A stretch of 64,000 nt of DNA from Rhytidiadelphus loreus (taxonomy: Eukaryota > Streptophyta > Bryopsida > Hypnales > Hylocomiaceae). The translations under genes were made by a program, and so were the position numbers. This document shows positions 11,341 to 23,454 of this stretch, one piece after another. Numbering within the stretch: the stretch's first letter is position 1; each line of letters begins with the position of its first letter. The notes under the pieces are model-generated. The model ran no database searches. It saw only the letters and a list, made by a program, of their open reading frames with translations, and was not told where the DNA came from. The stretch spans positions 56,109,025-56,173,024 of the forward strand of contig OX344763.1 in assembly GCA_947034895.1 (NCBI GenBank). Reading direction: 5' to 3'.

Positions 11341-14300
11341 ATGACTATTCAAGAAAATATAATGTCATGGAAATTCAGGTAAAGAAAATGGTAAAACATG
11401 TTTGTGTAAGTTGCATTTATTTCTAAACTCATGCATTCAAAACAATATGCACGTTCGGGTAGTCACTGTCTATGATTTTGTGTGTGAACCTAAAAATTGG
11501 GGCAACGTTCTTGCCTTGTACTTTAATGACTGTTCAAAGAAATATAATGTCATGGAAATTCATGTAAAGAAAATGGTAAAACATGTTTGTGCAAGTTGCA
11601 CTTATTTCTAAACTCATGCATTCAAAACAATATGCACGTTCGGGTAGTCACTGTCTATGATTTTGTGTGTGAAACTAAAAATTGGGGCAACGTTCTTGCC
11701 TTGTACTTTAATGACTATTCAAGAAAATATAATGTCATGGAAATTCACGTAAAGAAAATAGTAAAACATGTTTGTGCTAGTTGCATTCATTTCTAAACTC
11801 ATGCATTGAAAACTATATGCACGTTCGGGTGGTCACTGTCTATGATTTTGTGCGTGAAACTAAAAATTGGGGCAATGTTCCTGCCTTGAAATTTAATGAC
11901 TGTCCAAAAAAATATAATGTCAAGAGAATTCACGTAAAAAAAATGGTAAAACATGTTTTTGCAAGTTGCAATTATTTCTAAACTCATGCATTCAAAACAA
12001 TATGCACGTTCGGGTAGTCACTGTCTATGATTTTGTGTGTGAAACTAAAAATTGGGGCAACGTTCTTGCCTTGTACTTTAATGACTATTCAAAAAAATAT
12101 AATGTCATGGAAATTCACGTAAAGAAAATAGTAAAACATGTTTGTGCTAGTTGCATTCATTTCTAAACTCATGCATTGAAATCTATATGCACGTTTGGGT
12201 GGTCACTTTGAATGATTTTGTGCGTGAAACTAAAAATTGGGGCAATGTTCCTGCCTTGAAATTTAATGACTGTCCAAAAAAATATAATGTCAAGAGAATT
12301 CACGTAAAAAAAATGGTAAAACATGTTTGTGCAAGTTGCATATATTCCTAAACTCATGCATTCAAAACAATATGCACGTTCGGGTAGTCACTGTCTATGA
12401 TTTTGTGTGTGAAACTAAAAATTGGGGCAACGTTCTTGCCTTGTACTTTAATGACTGTTCGAAGAAATATAATGTCATGGAAATTCATGTAAAGAAAATG
12501 GTAAAACATGTTTGTGTAAGTTGCATTTATTTCTAAACTCATGCATTCAAAACAATATGCACGTTCGGGTAGTCACTGTCTATGATTTTGTGTGTGAAAC
12601 TAAAAATTGGGGCAACGTTCTTGCCTTGTACTTTAATGACTATTCAAGAAAATATAATGTCATGGAAATTCATGTAAAGAAAATGGTAAAACATGTTTGT
12701 GCAAGTTGCATTTATTTCTAAACTCATGCATTCAAAACAATATGCACGTTCGGGTAGTCACTGTCTATGATTTTGTGTGTGAAACTAAAAATTGGGGCAA
12801 CGTTCTTGCCTTGTACTTTAATGACTGTTCAAAGAAATATAATGTCATGGAAATTCATGTAAAGAAAATGGTAAAACATGTTTGTGCAAGTTGCACTTAT
12901 TTCTAAACTCATGCATTCAAAACAATATGCACGTTCGGGTAGTCACTGTCTATGATTTTGTGTGTGAAACTAAAAATTGGGGCAACGTTCTTGCCTTGTA
13001 GTTTAATGACTATTCAAAAAAATATAATGTCATGGAAATTCATGTAAAGAAAATGGTAAAACATGTTTGTGCAAGTTGCATTTATTTCTAAACTCATGCA
13101 TTGAAAACAATATGCACGTTCGGGTAGTCACTGTCTATGATTTTGTGTGTGAAACTAAAAATTGGGGCAACGTTCTTGCCTTGTACTTTAATGACTATTC
13201 AAAAAAATATAATGTCATGGAAATTCACGTAAAGAAAATAGTAAAACATGTTTGTGCTAGTTGCATTCATTTCTAAACTCATGCATTGAAAACTATATGC
13301 ACGTTTGGGTGGTCACTTTGAATGATTTTGTGCGTGAAACTAAAAATTGGGGCAATGTTCCTGCCTTGAAATTTAATGACTGTCCAAAAAAATATAATGT
13401 CAAGAGAATTCACGTAAAAAAAATGGTAAAACATGTTTGTGCAAGTTGCATATATTCCTAAACTCATGCATTCAAAACAATATGCACGTTCGGATAGTCA
13501 CTATCTATGATTTTGTGTGTGAAACTAAAAATTGGGGCAACGTTCTTGCCTTGTACTTTAATGACTGTTCAAAGAAATATAATGTCATGGAAATTCATGT
13601 AAAGAAAATGGTAAAACATGTTTTTGCAAGTTGCAATTATTTCTAAACTCATGCATTCAAAACAATATGCACGTTCGGGTAGTCACTGTCTATGATTTTG
13701 TGTGTGAAACTAAAAATTGGGGCAACGTTCTTGCCTTGTAGTTTAATGACTATTCAAAAAAATATAATGTCATGGAAATTCACGTAAAGAAAATAGTAAA
13801 ACATGTTTGTGCTAGTTGCATTCATTTCTAAACTCATGCATTGAAAATTATATGCACGTTTGGGTGGTCACTTTGAATGATTTTGTCCGTGAAACTAAAA
13901 ATTGGGGCAATATTCCTGCCTTGAACTTTAATGACTGTCCAAAAAAATATAATGTCAAGAGAATTCACGTAAAAAAAATGGTAAAACATGTTTGTGCAAG
14001 TTGCATATATTCCTAAACTCATGCATTCAAAACAATATGCACGTTCGGATAGTCACTCTCTATGATTTTGTGTGTGAAACTAAAAATTGGGGCAACGTTC
14101 TTGCCTTGTACTTTAATGACTGTTCAAAGAAATATAATGTCATGGAAATTCATGTAAAGAAAATGGTAAAACATGTTTTTGCAAGTTGCAATTATTTCTA
14201 AACTCATGCATTCAAAACAATATGCACGTTCGGGTAGTCACTGTCTATGATTTTGTGTGTGAAACTAAAAATTGGGGCAATGTTCCTGCCTTGAACTTTA

Positions 14301-14842
14301 ATGACTGTTCAAAGAAATATATTGTCATGGAAATTCATGTAAAGAAAATGGTAAAACATGTTTGTGCAAGTTGCATTTATTTCTAAACTCATGCATTCAA
14401 AACAATATGCACGTTCGGGTAGTCACTGTCTATGATTTTGTGTGTGAAACTAAAAATTGGGGCAACGTTCTTGCCTTGTACTTTAATGACTGTTCGAAGA
14501 AATATAATGTCATGGAAATTCATGTAAAGAAAATGGTAAAACATGTTTTTGCAAGTTGCAATTATTTCTAAACTCATGCATTCAAAACAATATGCACGTT
14601 CGGGTAGTCACTGTCTATGATTTTGTGTGTGAAACTAAAAATTGGGGCAACGTTCTTACCTTGTACTTTAATGACTATTCAAAAAAATATAATGTCATGG
14701 AAATTCATGTAAAGAAAATGGTAAAACATGTTTGTGCAAGTTGCATTTATTCCTAAACTCATGCATTCAAAACAATATGCACGTTCGGGTAGTCACTGTC
14801 TATGATTTTGTGTGTGAAACTAAAAATTGGGGCAACGTTCTT

Positions 14843-14940
14843 GCCTTGTAGTTTAATGACTATTCAAAAAAATATAATGTCAAGAGAATTCACGTAAAGA
14901 AAATGGTAAAACATGTTTGTGCAAGTTGCATTTATTCCTA
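14843..14940 (+). repeat. Mosaic monomer: A front, B back
   Basis: The unit has the type A middle (GCAACGTTCTTGCC, TGTAGTTTAATGACTATTC) and then switches to type B sequence, GTCAAGAGAATTCACG, within about 25 bp near 14,880, ending as an ordinary unit. The join is in register with no length change, as expected for gene conversion or unequal crossing over between aligned A and B units. Confidence 0.75.
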
Positions 14941-16978
14941 AACTCATGCATTCAAAACAATATGCACGTTCGGGTAGTCACTGTCTATGATTTTGTGTGT
15001 GAAACTAAAAATTGAGGCAACGTTCTTGCCTTGTACTTTAATGACTATTCAAAAAAATATAATATCATGGAAATTCACGTAAAGAAAATAGTAAAACATG
15101 TTTGTGCAAGTTGCATTTATTTCTAAACTCATGCCTTGAAAACTATATGCACGTTTGGGTGGTCACTTTGAATGATTTTGTGCGTGAAACTAAAAATTGG
15201 GGCAATGTTCCTGCCTTGAACTTTAATGATTGTCCAAAAAAATATAATGTCAAGAGAATTCACGTAAAGAAAATGGTAAAACATGTTTGTGCAAGTTGCA
15301 TATATTCCTAAACTCATGCATTCAAAACAATATGCACGTTCGGATAGTCACTGTCTATGATTTTGTGTGTGAAACTAAAAATTGGGGCAACGTTCTTGCC
15401 TTGTACTTTAATGACTATTCAAAAAAATATAATGTCATGGAAATTCATGTAAAGAAAATGGTAAAACATGTTTGTGCAAGTTGCACTTATTTCTAAACTC
15501 ATGCATTCAAAACAATATGCACGTTCGGGTAGTCACTGTCTATGATTTTGTGTGTGAAACTAAAAATTGGGGCAACGTTCTTGCCTTGTACTTTAATGAC
15601 TATTCAAAAAAATATAATGTCATGGAAATTCATGTAAAGAAAATGGTAAAACATGTTTGTGCAAGTTGCACTTATTTCTAAAGTCATGCATTCAAAACAA
15701 TATGCACGTTCGGGTAGTCACTGTCTATGATTTTGTGTGTGAAACTAAAAATTGGGGCAACGTTCTTGCCTTGTACTTTAATGACTGTTCGAAGAAATAT
15801 AATGTCATGGAAATTCATGTAAAGAAAATGGTAAAACATGTTTGTGTAAGTTACATTTATTTCTAAACTCATGCATTCAAAACAATATGCACGTTCGGGT
15901 AGTCACTGTCTATGATTTTGTGTGTGAAACTAAAAATTGGGGCAACGTTCTTGCCTTGTAGTTTAATGACTATTCAAAAAAATATAATGTCATGGAAATT
16001 CATGTAAAGAAAATGGTAAAACATGTTTCTACAAGTTGCATTTATTTCTAAACTCATGCCTTGAAAACTATATGCACGTTTGGGTGGTCACTTTGAATGA
16101 TTTTGTGCGTGAAACTAAAAATTCGGGCAATGTTCCTGCCTTGAACTTTAATGATTGTCCAAAAAAATATAATGTCAAGAGAATTCACGTAAAGAAAATG
16201 GTAAAACATGTTTGTGCAAGTTGCATTTATTCCTAAACTCATGCATTCAAAACAATATGCACGTTCGGGTAGTCACTGTCTATGATTTTGTGTGTGAAAC
16301 TAAAAATTGAGGCAACGTTCTTGCCTTGTACTTTAATGACTATTCAAAAAAATATAATGTCATGGAAATTCACGTAAAGAAAATAGTAAAACATGTTTGT
16401 GCAAGTTGCATTTATTTCTAAACTCATGCCTTGAAAACTATATGCACGTTTGGGTGGTCACTTTGAATGATTTTGTGCGTGAAACTAAAAATTGGGGCAA
16501 TGTTCCTGCCTTGAACTTTAATGATTGTCCAAAAAAATATAATGTCAAGAGAATTCACGTAAAGAAAATGGTAAAACATGTTTGTGCAAGTTGCATATAT
16601 TCCTAAACTCATGCATTCAAAACAATATGCACGTTCGGATAGTCACTGTCTATGATTTTGTGTGTGAAACTAAAAATTGGGGCAACGTTCTTGCCTTGTA
16701 CTTTAATGACTATTCAAAAAAATATAATGTCTTGGAAATTCATGTAAAGAAAATGGTAAAACATGTTTGTGCAAGTTGCACTTATTTCTAAACTCATGCA
16801 TTCAAAACAATATGCACGTTCGGGTAGTCACTGTCTATGATTTTGTGTGTGAAACTAAAAATTGGGGCAACGTTCTTGCCTTGTACTTTAATGACTATTC
16901 AAAAAAATATAATGTCATGGAAATTCATGTAAAGAAAATGGTAAAACATGTTTTTGCAAGTTGCACTTATTTCTAAAC

Positions 16979-17167
16979 TCATGCATTCAAAACAATATGC
17001 ACGTTCGGGTAGTCACTGTCTATGATTTTGTGTGTGAAACTAAAAATTGGGGCAACGTTCTTGCCTTGTACTTTAATGACTGTTCCAAGAAATATAATGT
17101 CATGGAAATTCATGTAAAGTAAATGGTAAAACATGTTTGTGCAAGTTGCACTTATTTCTAAACTCAT
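16979..17167 (+). repeat. Marked monomer recurring at 20,306-20,494
   Basis: This A unit carries TGTTCCAAGAAAT and GTAAAGTAAATGG, two rare changes found together again at 20,306-20,494, 3327 bp (1664 + 1663) away. The unit in the same relative place of the middle 9-mer copy (about 18,642-18,830) does not have them and instead has CTTGACTTG and ATTCAAGAAAA. The middle copy was therefore converted or replaced after amplification, or the outer ones exchanged sequence. Confidence 0.7.
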
Positions 17168-17321
17168 GCATTCAAAACAATATGCACGTTCGGGTAGTCA
17201 CTGTCTATGATTTTGTGTGTGAAACTAAAAATTGGGGCAACGTTCTTGCCTTGTAGTTTAATGACTATTCAAAAAAATATAATGTCATGGAAATTCATGT
17301 AAAGAAAATGGTAAAACATGT

Positions 17322-20300
17322 TTGTGCAAGTTGCATTTATTTCTAAACTCATGCATTCAAAACAATATGCACGTTCGGGTAGTCACTGTCTATGATTTTG
17401 TGTGTGAAACTAAAAATTGGGGCAACGTTCTTGCCTTGTACTTTAATGACTATTCAAAAAAGTATAATGTCATGGAAATTCACGTAAAGAAAATAGTAAA
17501 ACATGTTTGTGCTAGTTGCACTTATTTCTAAACTCATGCATTGAAAACTATATGCACGTTTGGGTGGACACTTTGAATGATTTTGTGCGTGAAACTAAAA
17601 ATTGGGGCGATGTTCCTGCCTTGAAATTTAATGACTGTCCAAAAAAATATAATGTCAAGAGAATTCACGTAAAAAAAATGGTAAAACATGTTTGTGCAAG
17701 TTGCATATATTCCTAAACTCATGCATTCAAAACAATATGCACGTTCGGATAGTCACTATCTATGATTTTGTGTGTGAAACTAAAAATTGGGGCAACGTTC
17801 TTGCCTTGTACTTTAATGACTGTTCAAAGAAATATAATGTCATGGAAATTCATGTAAAGAAAATGGTAAAACATGTTTTTGCAAGTTGCAATTATTTCTA
17901 AACTCATGCATTCAAAACAATATGCACGTTCGGGTAGTCACTGTCTATGATTTTGTCCGTGAAACTAAAAATTGGGGCAATGTTCCTGCCTCGAACTTTA
18001 ATGACTGTTCAAAGAAATATATTGTCATGGAAATTCATGTAAAGAAAATGGTAAAACATGTTTGTGCAAGTTGCATTTATTTCTAAACTCATGCATTCAA
18101 AACAATATGCACGTTCGGGTAGTCACTGTCTATGATTTTGTGTGTGAAACTAAAAATTGGGGCAACGTTCTTGCCTTGTACTTTAATGACTATTCAAAAA
18201 AATATAATGTCATGGAAATTCATGTAAAGAAAATGGTAAAACATGTTTGTGCAAGTTGCACTTATTTCTAAACTCATGCATTCAAAACAATATGCACGTT
18301 CGGGTAGTCACTGTCTATGATTTTGTGTGTGAAACTAAAAATTGGGGCAACGTTCTTGCCTTGTACTTTAATGACTATTCAAAAAAATATAATGTCATGG
18401 AAATTCATGTAAAGAAAATGGTAAAACATGTTTGTGCAAGTTGCACTGATTTCTAAACTCATGCATTCAAAACAATATGCACGTTCGGGTAGTCACTGTC
18501 TATGATTTTGTGTGTGAAACTAAAAATTGGGGCAACGTTCTTCCTTGTACTTTAATGACTGTTCAAAGAAATATAATGTCATGGAAATTCATGTAAAGAA
18601 AATGGTAAAACATGTTTTTGCAAGTTGCAATTATTTCTAAACTCATGCATTCAAAACAATATGCACGTTCGGGTAGTCACTGTCTATGATTTTCTGTGTG
18701 AAACTAAAAATTGGGGCAACGTTCTTGACTTGTACTTTAATGACTATTCAAGAAAATATAATGTCATGGAAATTCATGTAAAGAAAATGGTAAAACATGT
18801 TTGTGCAAGTTGCATTTATTTCTAAACTCATGCATTCAAAACAATATGCACGTTCGGGTAGTCACTGTCTATGATTTTGTGTGTGAAACTAAAAATTGGG
18901 GCAACGTTCTTGCCTTGTAGTTTAATGACTATTCAAAAAAATATAATGTCATGGAAATTCATGTAAAGAAAATGGTAAAACATGTTTGTGCAAGTTGCAT
19001 TTATTTCTAAACTCATGCATTCAAAACAATATGCACGTTCGGGTAGTCACTGTCTATGATTTTCTGTGTGAAACTAAAAATTGGGGCAACGTTCTTGCCT
19101 TGTACTTTAATGACTATTCAAAAAAATATAATGTCATGGAAATTCACGTAAAGAAAATAGTAAAACATGTTTGTGCTAGTTGCACTTATTTCTAAACTCA
19201 TGCATTGAAAACTATATGCACGTTTGGGTGGACACTTTGAATGATTTTGTGCGTGAAACTAAAAATTGGGGCGATGTTCCTGCCTTGAAATTTAATGACT
19301 GTCCAAAAAAATATAATGTCAAGAGAATTCACGTAAAAAAAATGGTAAAACATGTTTGTGCAAGTTGCATATATTCCTAAACTCATGCATTCAAAACAAT
19401 ATGCACGTTCGGATAGTCACTATCTATGATTTTGTGTGTGAAACTAAAAATTGGGGCAACGTTCTTGCCTTGTACTTTAATGACTGTTCAAAGAAATATA
19501 ATGTCATGGAAATTCATGTAAAGAAAATGGTAAAACATGTTTTTGCAAGTTGCAATTATTTCTAAACTCATGCATTCAAAACAATATGCACGTTCGGGTA
19601 GTCACTGTCTATGATTTTGTCCGTGAAACTAAAAATTGGGGCAATGTTCCTGCCTCGAACTTTAATGACTGTTCAAAGAAATATATTGTCATGGAAATTC
19701 ATGTAAAGAAAATGGTAAAACATGTTTGTGCAAGTTGCATTTATTTCTAAACTCATGCATTCAAAACAATATGCACGTTCGGGTAGTCACTGTCTATGAT
19801 TTTGTGTGTGAAACTAAAAATTGAGGCAACGTTCTTCCTTGTACTTTAATGACTGTTCAAAGAAATATAATGTCATGGAAATTCATGTAAAGAAAATGGT
19901 AAAACATGTTTTTGCAAGTTGCAATTATTTCTAAACTCATGCATTCAAAACAATATGCACGTTCGGGTAGTCACTGTCTATGATTTTGTGTGTGAAACTA
20001 AAAATTGGGGCAACGTTCTTGCCTTGTACTTTAATGACTATTCAAAAAAATATAATGTCATGGAAATTCATGTAAAGAAAATGGTAAAACATGTTTGTGC
20101 AAGTTGCACTTATTTCTAAACTCATGCATTCAAAACAATATGCACGTTCGGGTAGTCACTGTCTATGATTTTGTGTGTGAAACTAAAAATTGGGGCAACG
20201 TTCTTCCTTGTACTTTAATGACTGTTCAAAGAAATATAATGTCATGGAAATTCATGTAAAGAAAATGGTAAAACATGTTTTTGCAAGTTGCATTTATTTC

Positions 20301-21950
20301 TAAACTCATGCATTCAAAACAATATGCACGTTCGGGTAGTCACTGTCTATGATTTTCTGTGTGAAACTAAAAATTGGGGCAACGTTCTTGCCTTGTACTT
20401 TAATGACTGTTCCAAGAAATATAATGTCATGGAAATTCATGTAAAGTAAATGGTAAAACATGTTTGTGCAAGTTGCACTTATTTCTAAACTCATGCATTC
20501 AAAACAATATGCACGTTCGGGTAGTCACTGTCTATGATTTTGTGTGTGAAACTAAAAATTGGGGCGACGTTCTTGCCTTGTAGTTTAATGACTATTCAAA
20601 AAAATATAATGTCATGGAAATTCATGTAAAGAAAATGGTAAAACATGTTTGTGCAAGTTGCATTTATTTCTAAACTCATGCATTCAAAACAATATGCACG
20701 TTCGGGTAGTCACTGTCTATGATTTTCTGTGTGAAACTAAAAATTGGGGCAACGTTCTTGCCTTGTACTTTAATGACTATTCAAAAAAATATAATGTCAT
20801 GGAAATTCACGTAAAGAAAATAGTAAAACATGTTTGTGCTAGTTGCACTTATTTCTAAACTCATGCATTGAAAACTATATGCACGTTTGGGTGGACACTT
20901 TGAATGATTTTGTGCGTGAAACTAAAAATTGGGGCGATGTTCCTGCCTTGAAATTTAATGACTGTCCAAAAAAATATAATGTCAAGAGAATTCACGTAAA
21001 AAAAATGGTAAAACATGTTTGTGCAAGTTGCATATATTCCTAAACTCATGCATTCAAAACAATATGCACGTTCGGATAGTCACTATCTATGATTTTGTGT
21101 GTGAAACTAAAAATTGGGGCAACGTTCTTGCCTTGTACTTTAATGACTGTTCAAAGAAATATAATGTCATGGAAATTCATGTAAAGAAAATGGTAAAACA
21201 TGTTTTTGCAAGTTGCAATTATTTCTAAACTCATGCATTCAAAACAATATGCACGTTCGGGTAGTCACTGTCTATGATTTTGTCCGTGAAACTAAAAATT
21301 GGGGCAATGTTCCTGCCTCGAACTTTAATGACTGTTCAAAGAAATATATTGTCATGGAAATTCATGTAAAGAAAATGGTAAAACATGTTTGTGCAAGTTG
21401 CATTTATTTCTAAACTCATGCATTCAAAACAATATGCACGTTCGGGTAGTCACTGTCTATGATTTTGTGTGTGAAACTAAAAATTGAGGCAACGTTCTTC
21501 CTTGTACTTTAATGACTGTTCAAAGAAATATAATGTCATGGAAATTCATGTAAAGAAAATGGTAAAACATGTTTTTGCAAGTTGCAATTATTTCTAAACT
21601 CATGCATTCAAAACAATATGCACGTTCGGGTAGTCACTGTCTATGATTTTGTGTGTGAAACTAAAAATTGGGGCAACGTTCTTGCCTTGTACTTTAATGA
21701 CTATTCAAAAAAATATAATGTCATGGAAATTCATGTAAAGAAAATGGTAAAACATGTTTGTGCAAGTTGCACTTATTTCTAAACTCATGCATTCAAAACA
21801 ATATGCACGTTCGGGTAGTCACTGTCTATGATTTTGTGTGTGAAACTAAAAATTGGGGCAACGTTCTTCCTTGTACTTTAATGACTGTTCAAAGAAATAT
21901 AATGTCATGGAAATTCATGTAAAGAAAATGGTAAAACATGTTTTTGCAAG
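17322..21950 (+). repeat. 9-mer higher-order repeat, 1664/1663 bp, nearly 3 copies
   Basis: Core landmarks at 17,322, 18,986 and 20,649 are 1664 and 1663 bp apart, that is 9 x 185 minus one or two 1-bp deletions (TTCTTCC units at about 18,542, 19,836, 20,205, 21,499 and 21,868). Shared marks are the B unit with GTTTGGGTGGACAC and GGGGCGATG, the following CGGATAGTCACTATC unit, and a unit with TTTTGTCCGTG, CTGCCTCGAAC and AATATATTGTC. Copies 2 and 3 match for longer (to about 20,290 and 21,950) than copy 1, which has two full-length A units where the others have an AATTGAGGC plus TTCTTCC unit. So copies 2 and 3 separated more recently. Confidence 0.85.
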
Positions 21951-23454
21951 TTGCAATTATTTCTAAACTCATGCATTCAAAACAATATGCACGTTCGGGT
22001 AGTCACTGTCTATGATTTTGTGTGTGAAACTAAAAATTGGGGCAACGTTCTTGCCTTGTAGTTTAATGACTATTCAAGAAAATATAATGTCATGGAAATT
22101 CATGTAAAGAAAATGGTAAAACATGTTTGTGCAAGTTGCATTTATTTCTAAACTCATGCATTCAAAACAATATGCACGTTCGGGTAGTCACTGTCTATGA
22201 TTTTGTGTGTGAAACTAAAAATTGGGGCAACGTTCTTGCCTTGTACTTTAATGACTGTTCAAAGAAATATAATGTCATGGAAATTCATGTAAAGAAAATG
22301 GTAAAACATGTTTGTGCAAGTTGCACTTATTTCTAAACTCATGCATTCAAAACAATATGCACGTTCGGGTAGTCACTGTCTATGATTTTGTGTGTGAAAC
22401 TAAAAATTGGGGCAACGTTCTTGCCTTGTAGTTTAATGACTATTCAAAAAAATATAATGTCATGGAAATTCATGTAAAGAAAATGGTAAAACATGTTTGT
22501 GCAAGTTGCATTTATTTCTAAACTCATGCATTCAAAACAATATGCACGTTCGGGTAGTCACTGTCTATGATTTTGTGTGTGAAACTAAAAATTGGGGCAA
22601 CGTTCTTGCCTTGTACTTTAATGACTATTCAAAAAAATATAATGTCATGGAAATTCACGTAAAGAAAATAGTAAAACATGTTTGTGCTAGTTGCACTTAT
22701 TTCTAAACTCATGCATTGAAAACTATATGCACGTTTGGGTGGACACTTTGAATGATTTTGTGTGTGAAACTAAAAATTGGGGCAACGTTCTTGCCTTGTA
22801 CTTTAATGACTGTTCAAAGAAATATAATGTCATGGAAATTCATGTAAAGAAAGTGGTAAAACATGTTTGTGCAAGTTGCATTTATTCCTAAACTCATGCA
22901 TTCAAAACAATATGCACGTTCGGGTAGTCACTGTCTATGATTTTGTGTGTGAAACTAAAAATTGGGGCAATGTTCTTGCCTTGTAGTTTAATGACTATTC
23001 AAAAAAATATAATGTCATGGAAATTCATGTAAAGAAAATGGTAAAACATGTTTGTGCAAGTTGCACTTATTTCTAAACTCATGCATTCAAAACAATATGC
23101 ACGTTCGGGTAGTCACTGTCTATGATTTTGTGTGTGAAACTAAAAATTGGGGCAACGTTCTTGCCTTGTAGTTTAATGACTATTCAAAAAAATATAATGT
23201 CATGGAAATTCATGTAAAGAAAATGGTAAAACATGTTTGTGCAAGTTGCATTTATTTCTAAACTCATGCATTCAAAACAATATGCACGTTCGGGTAGTCA
23301 CTGTCTATGATTTTGTGTGTGAAACTAAAAATTGGGGCAACGTTCTTCCTTGTACTTTAATGACTGTTCAAAGAAATATAATGTCATGGAAATTCATGTA
23401 AAGAAAATGGTAAAACATGTTGGTGCAAGTTGCACTTATTTCTAAACTCATGCA
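21951..23454 (+). repeat. A-rich stretch with one A/B mosaic, between HOR blocks
   Basis: Eight units, almost all type A, several with TGTAGTTTAATG. One unit (22,683-22,867) starts as type B, including GTTTGGGTGGACACTTTGAATG, and continues as type A from GTGTGTGAAAC onward, so it joins the 9-mer-specific B front to an A back. The unit at about 23,347 has the TTCTTCC deletion and then ACATGTTGGTGC. No sequence other than satellite is present. Confidence 0.8.

Larger units (their letters stand above)
11341..17300 (+). repeat. Irregular mixed A/B region, no dominant HOR
   Basis: About 32 units of types A and B are present without a local period that I can follow over two full copies. Fragments of other blocks recur: 12.0-12.9 kb matches 5.7-6.6 kb, the runs at 15.0-15.5 and 16.3-16.8 kb resemble each other (AATTGAGGC unit, CCTTG B unit, CGGATAGTC unit), and 13.4-14.6 kb has the ACATGTTTTTGC variant. 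Unit-level oddities are CTAAAGTCATG at about 15,682, AATATCATGG at about 15,063, GTTTCTACAAG at about 16,027, and an A/B mosaic near 14,880. No unique DNA is seen. Confidence 0.75.
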
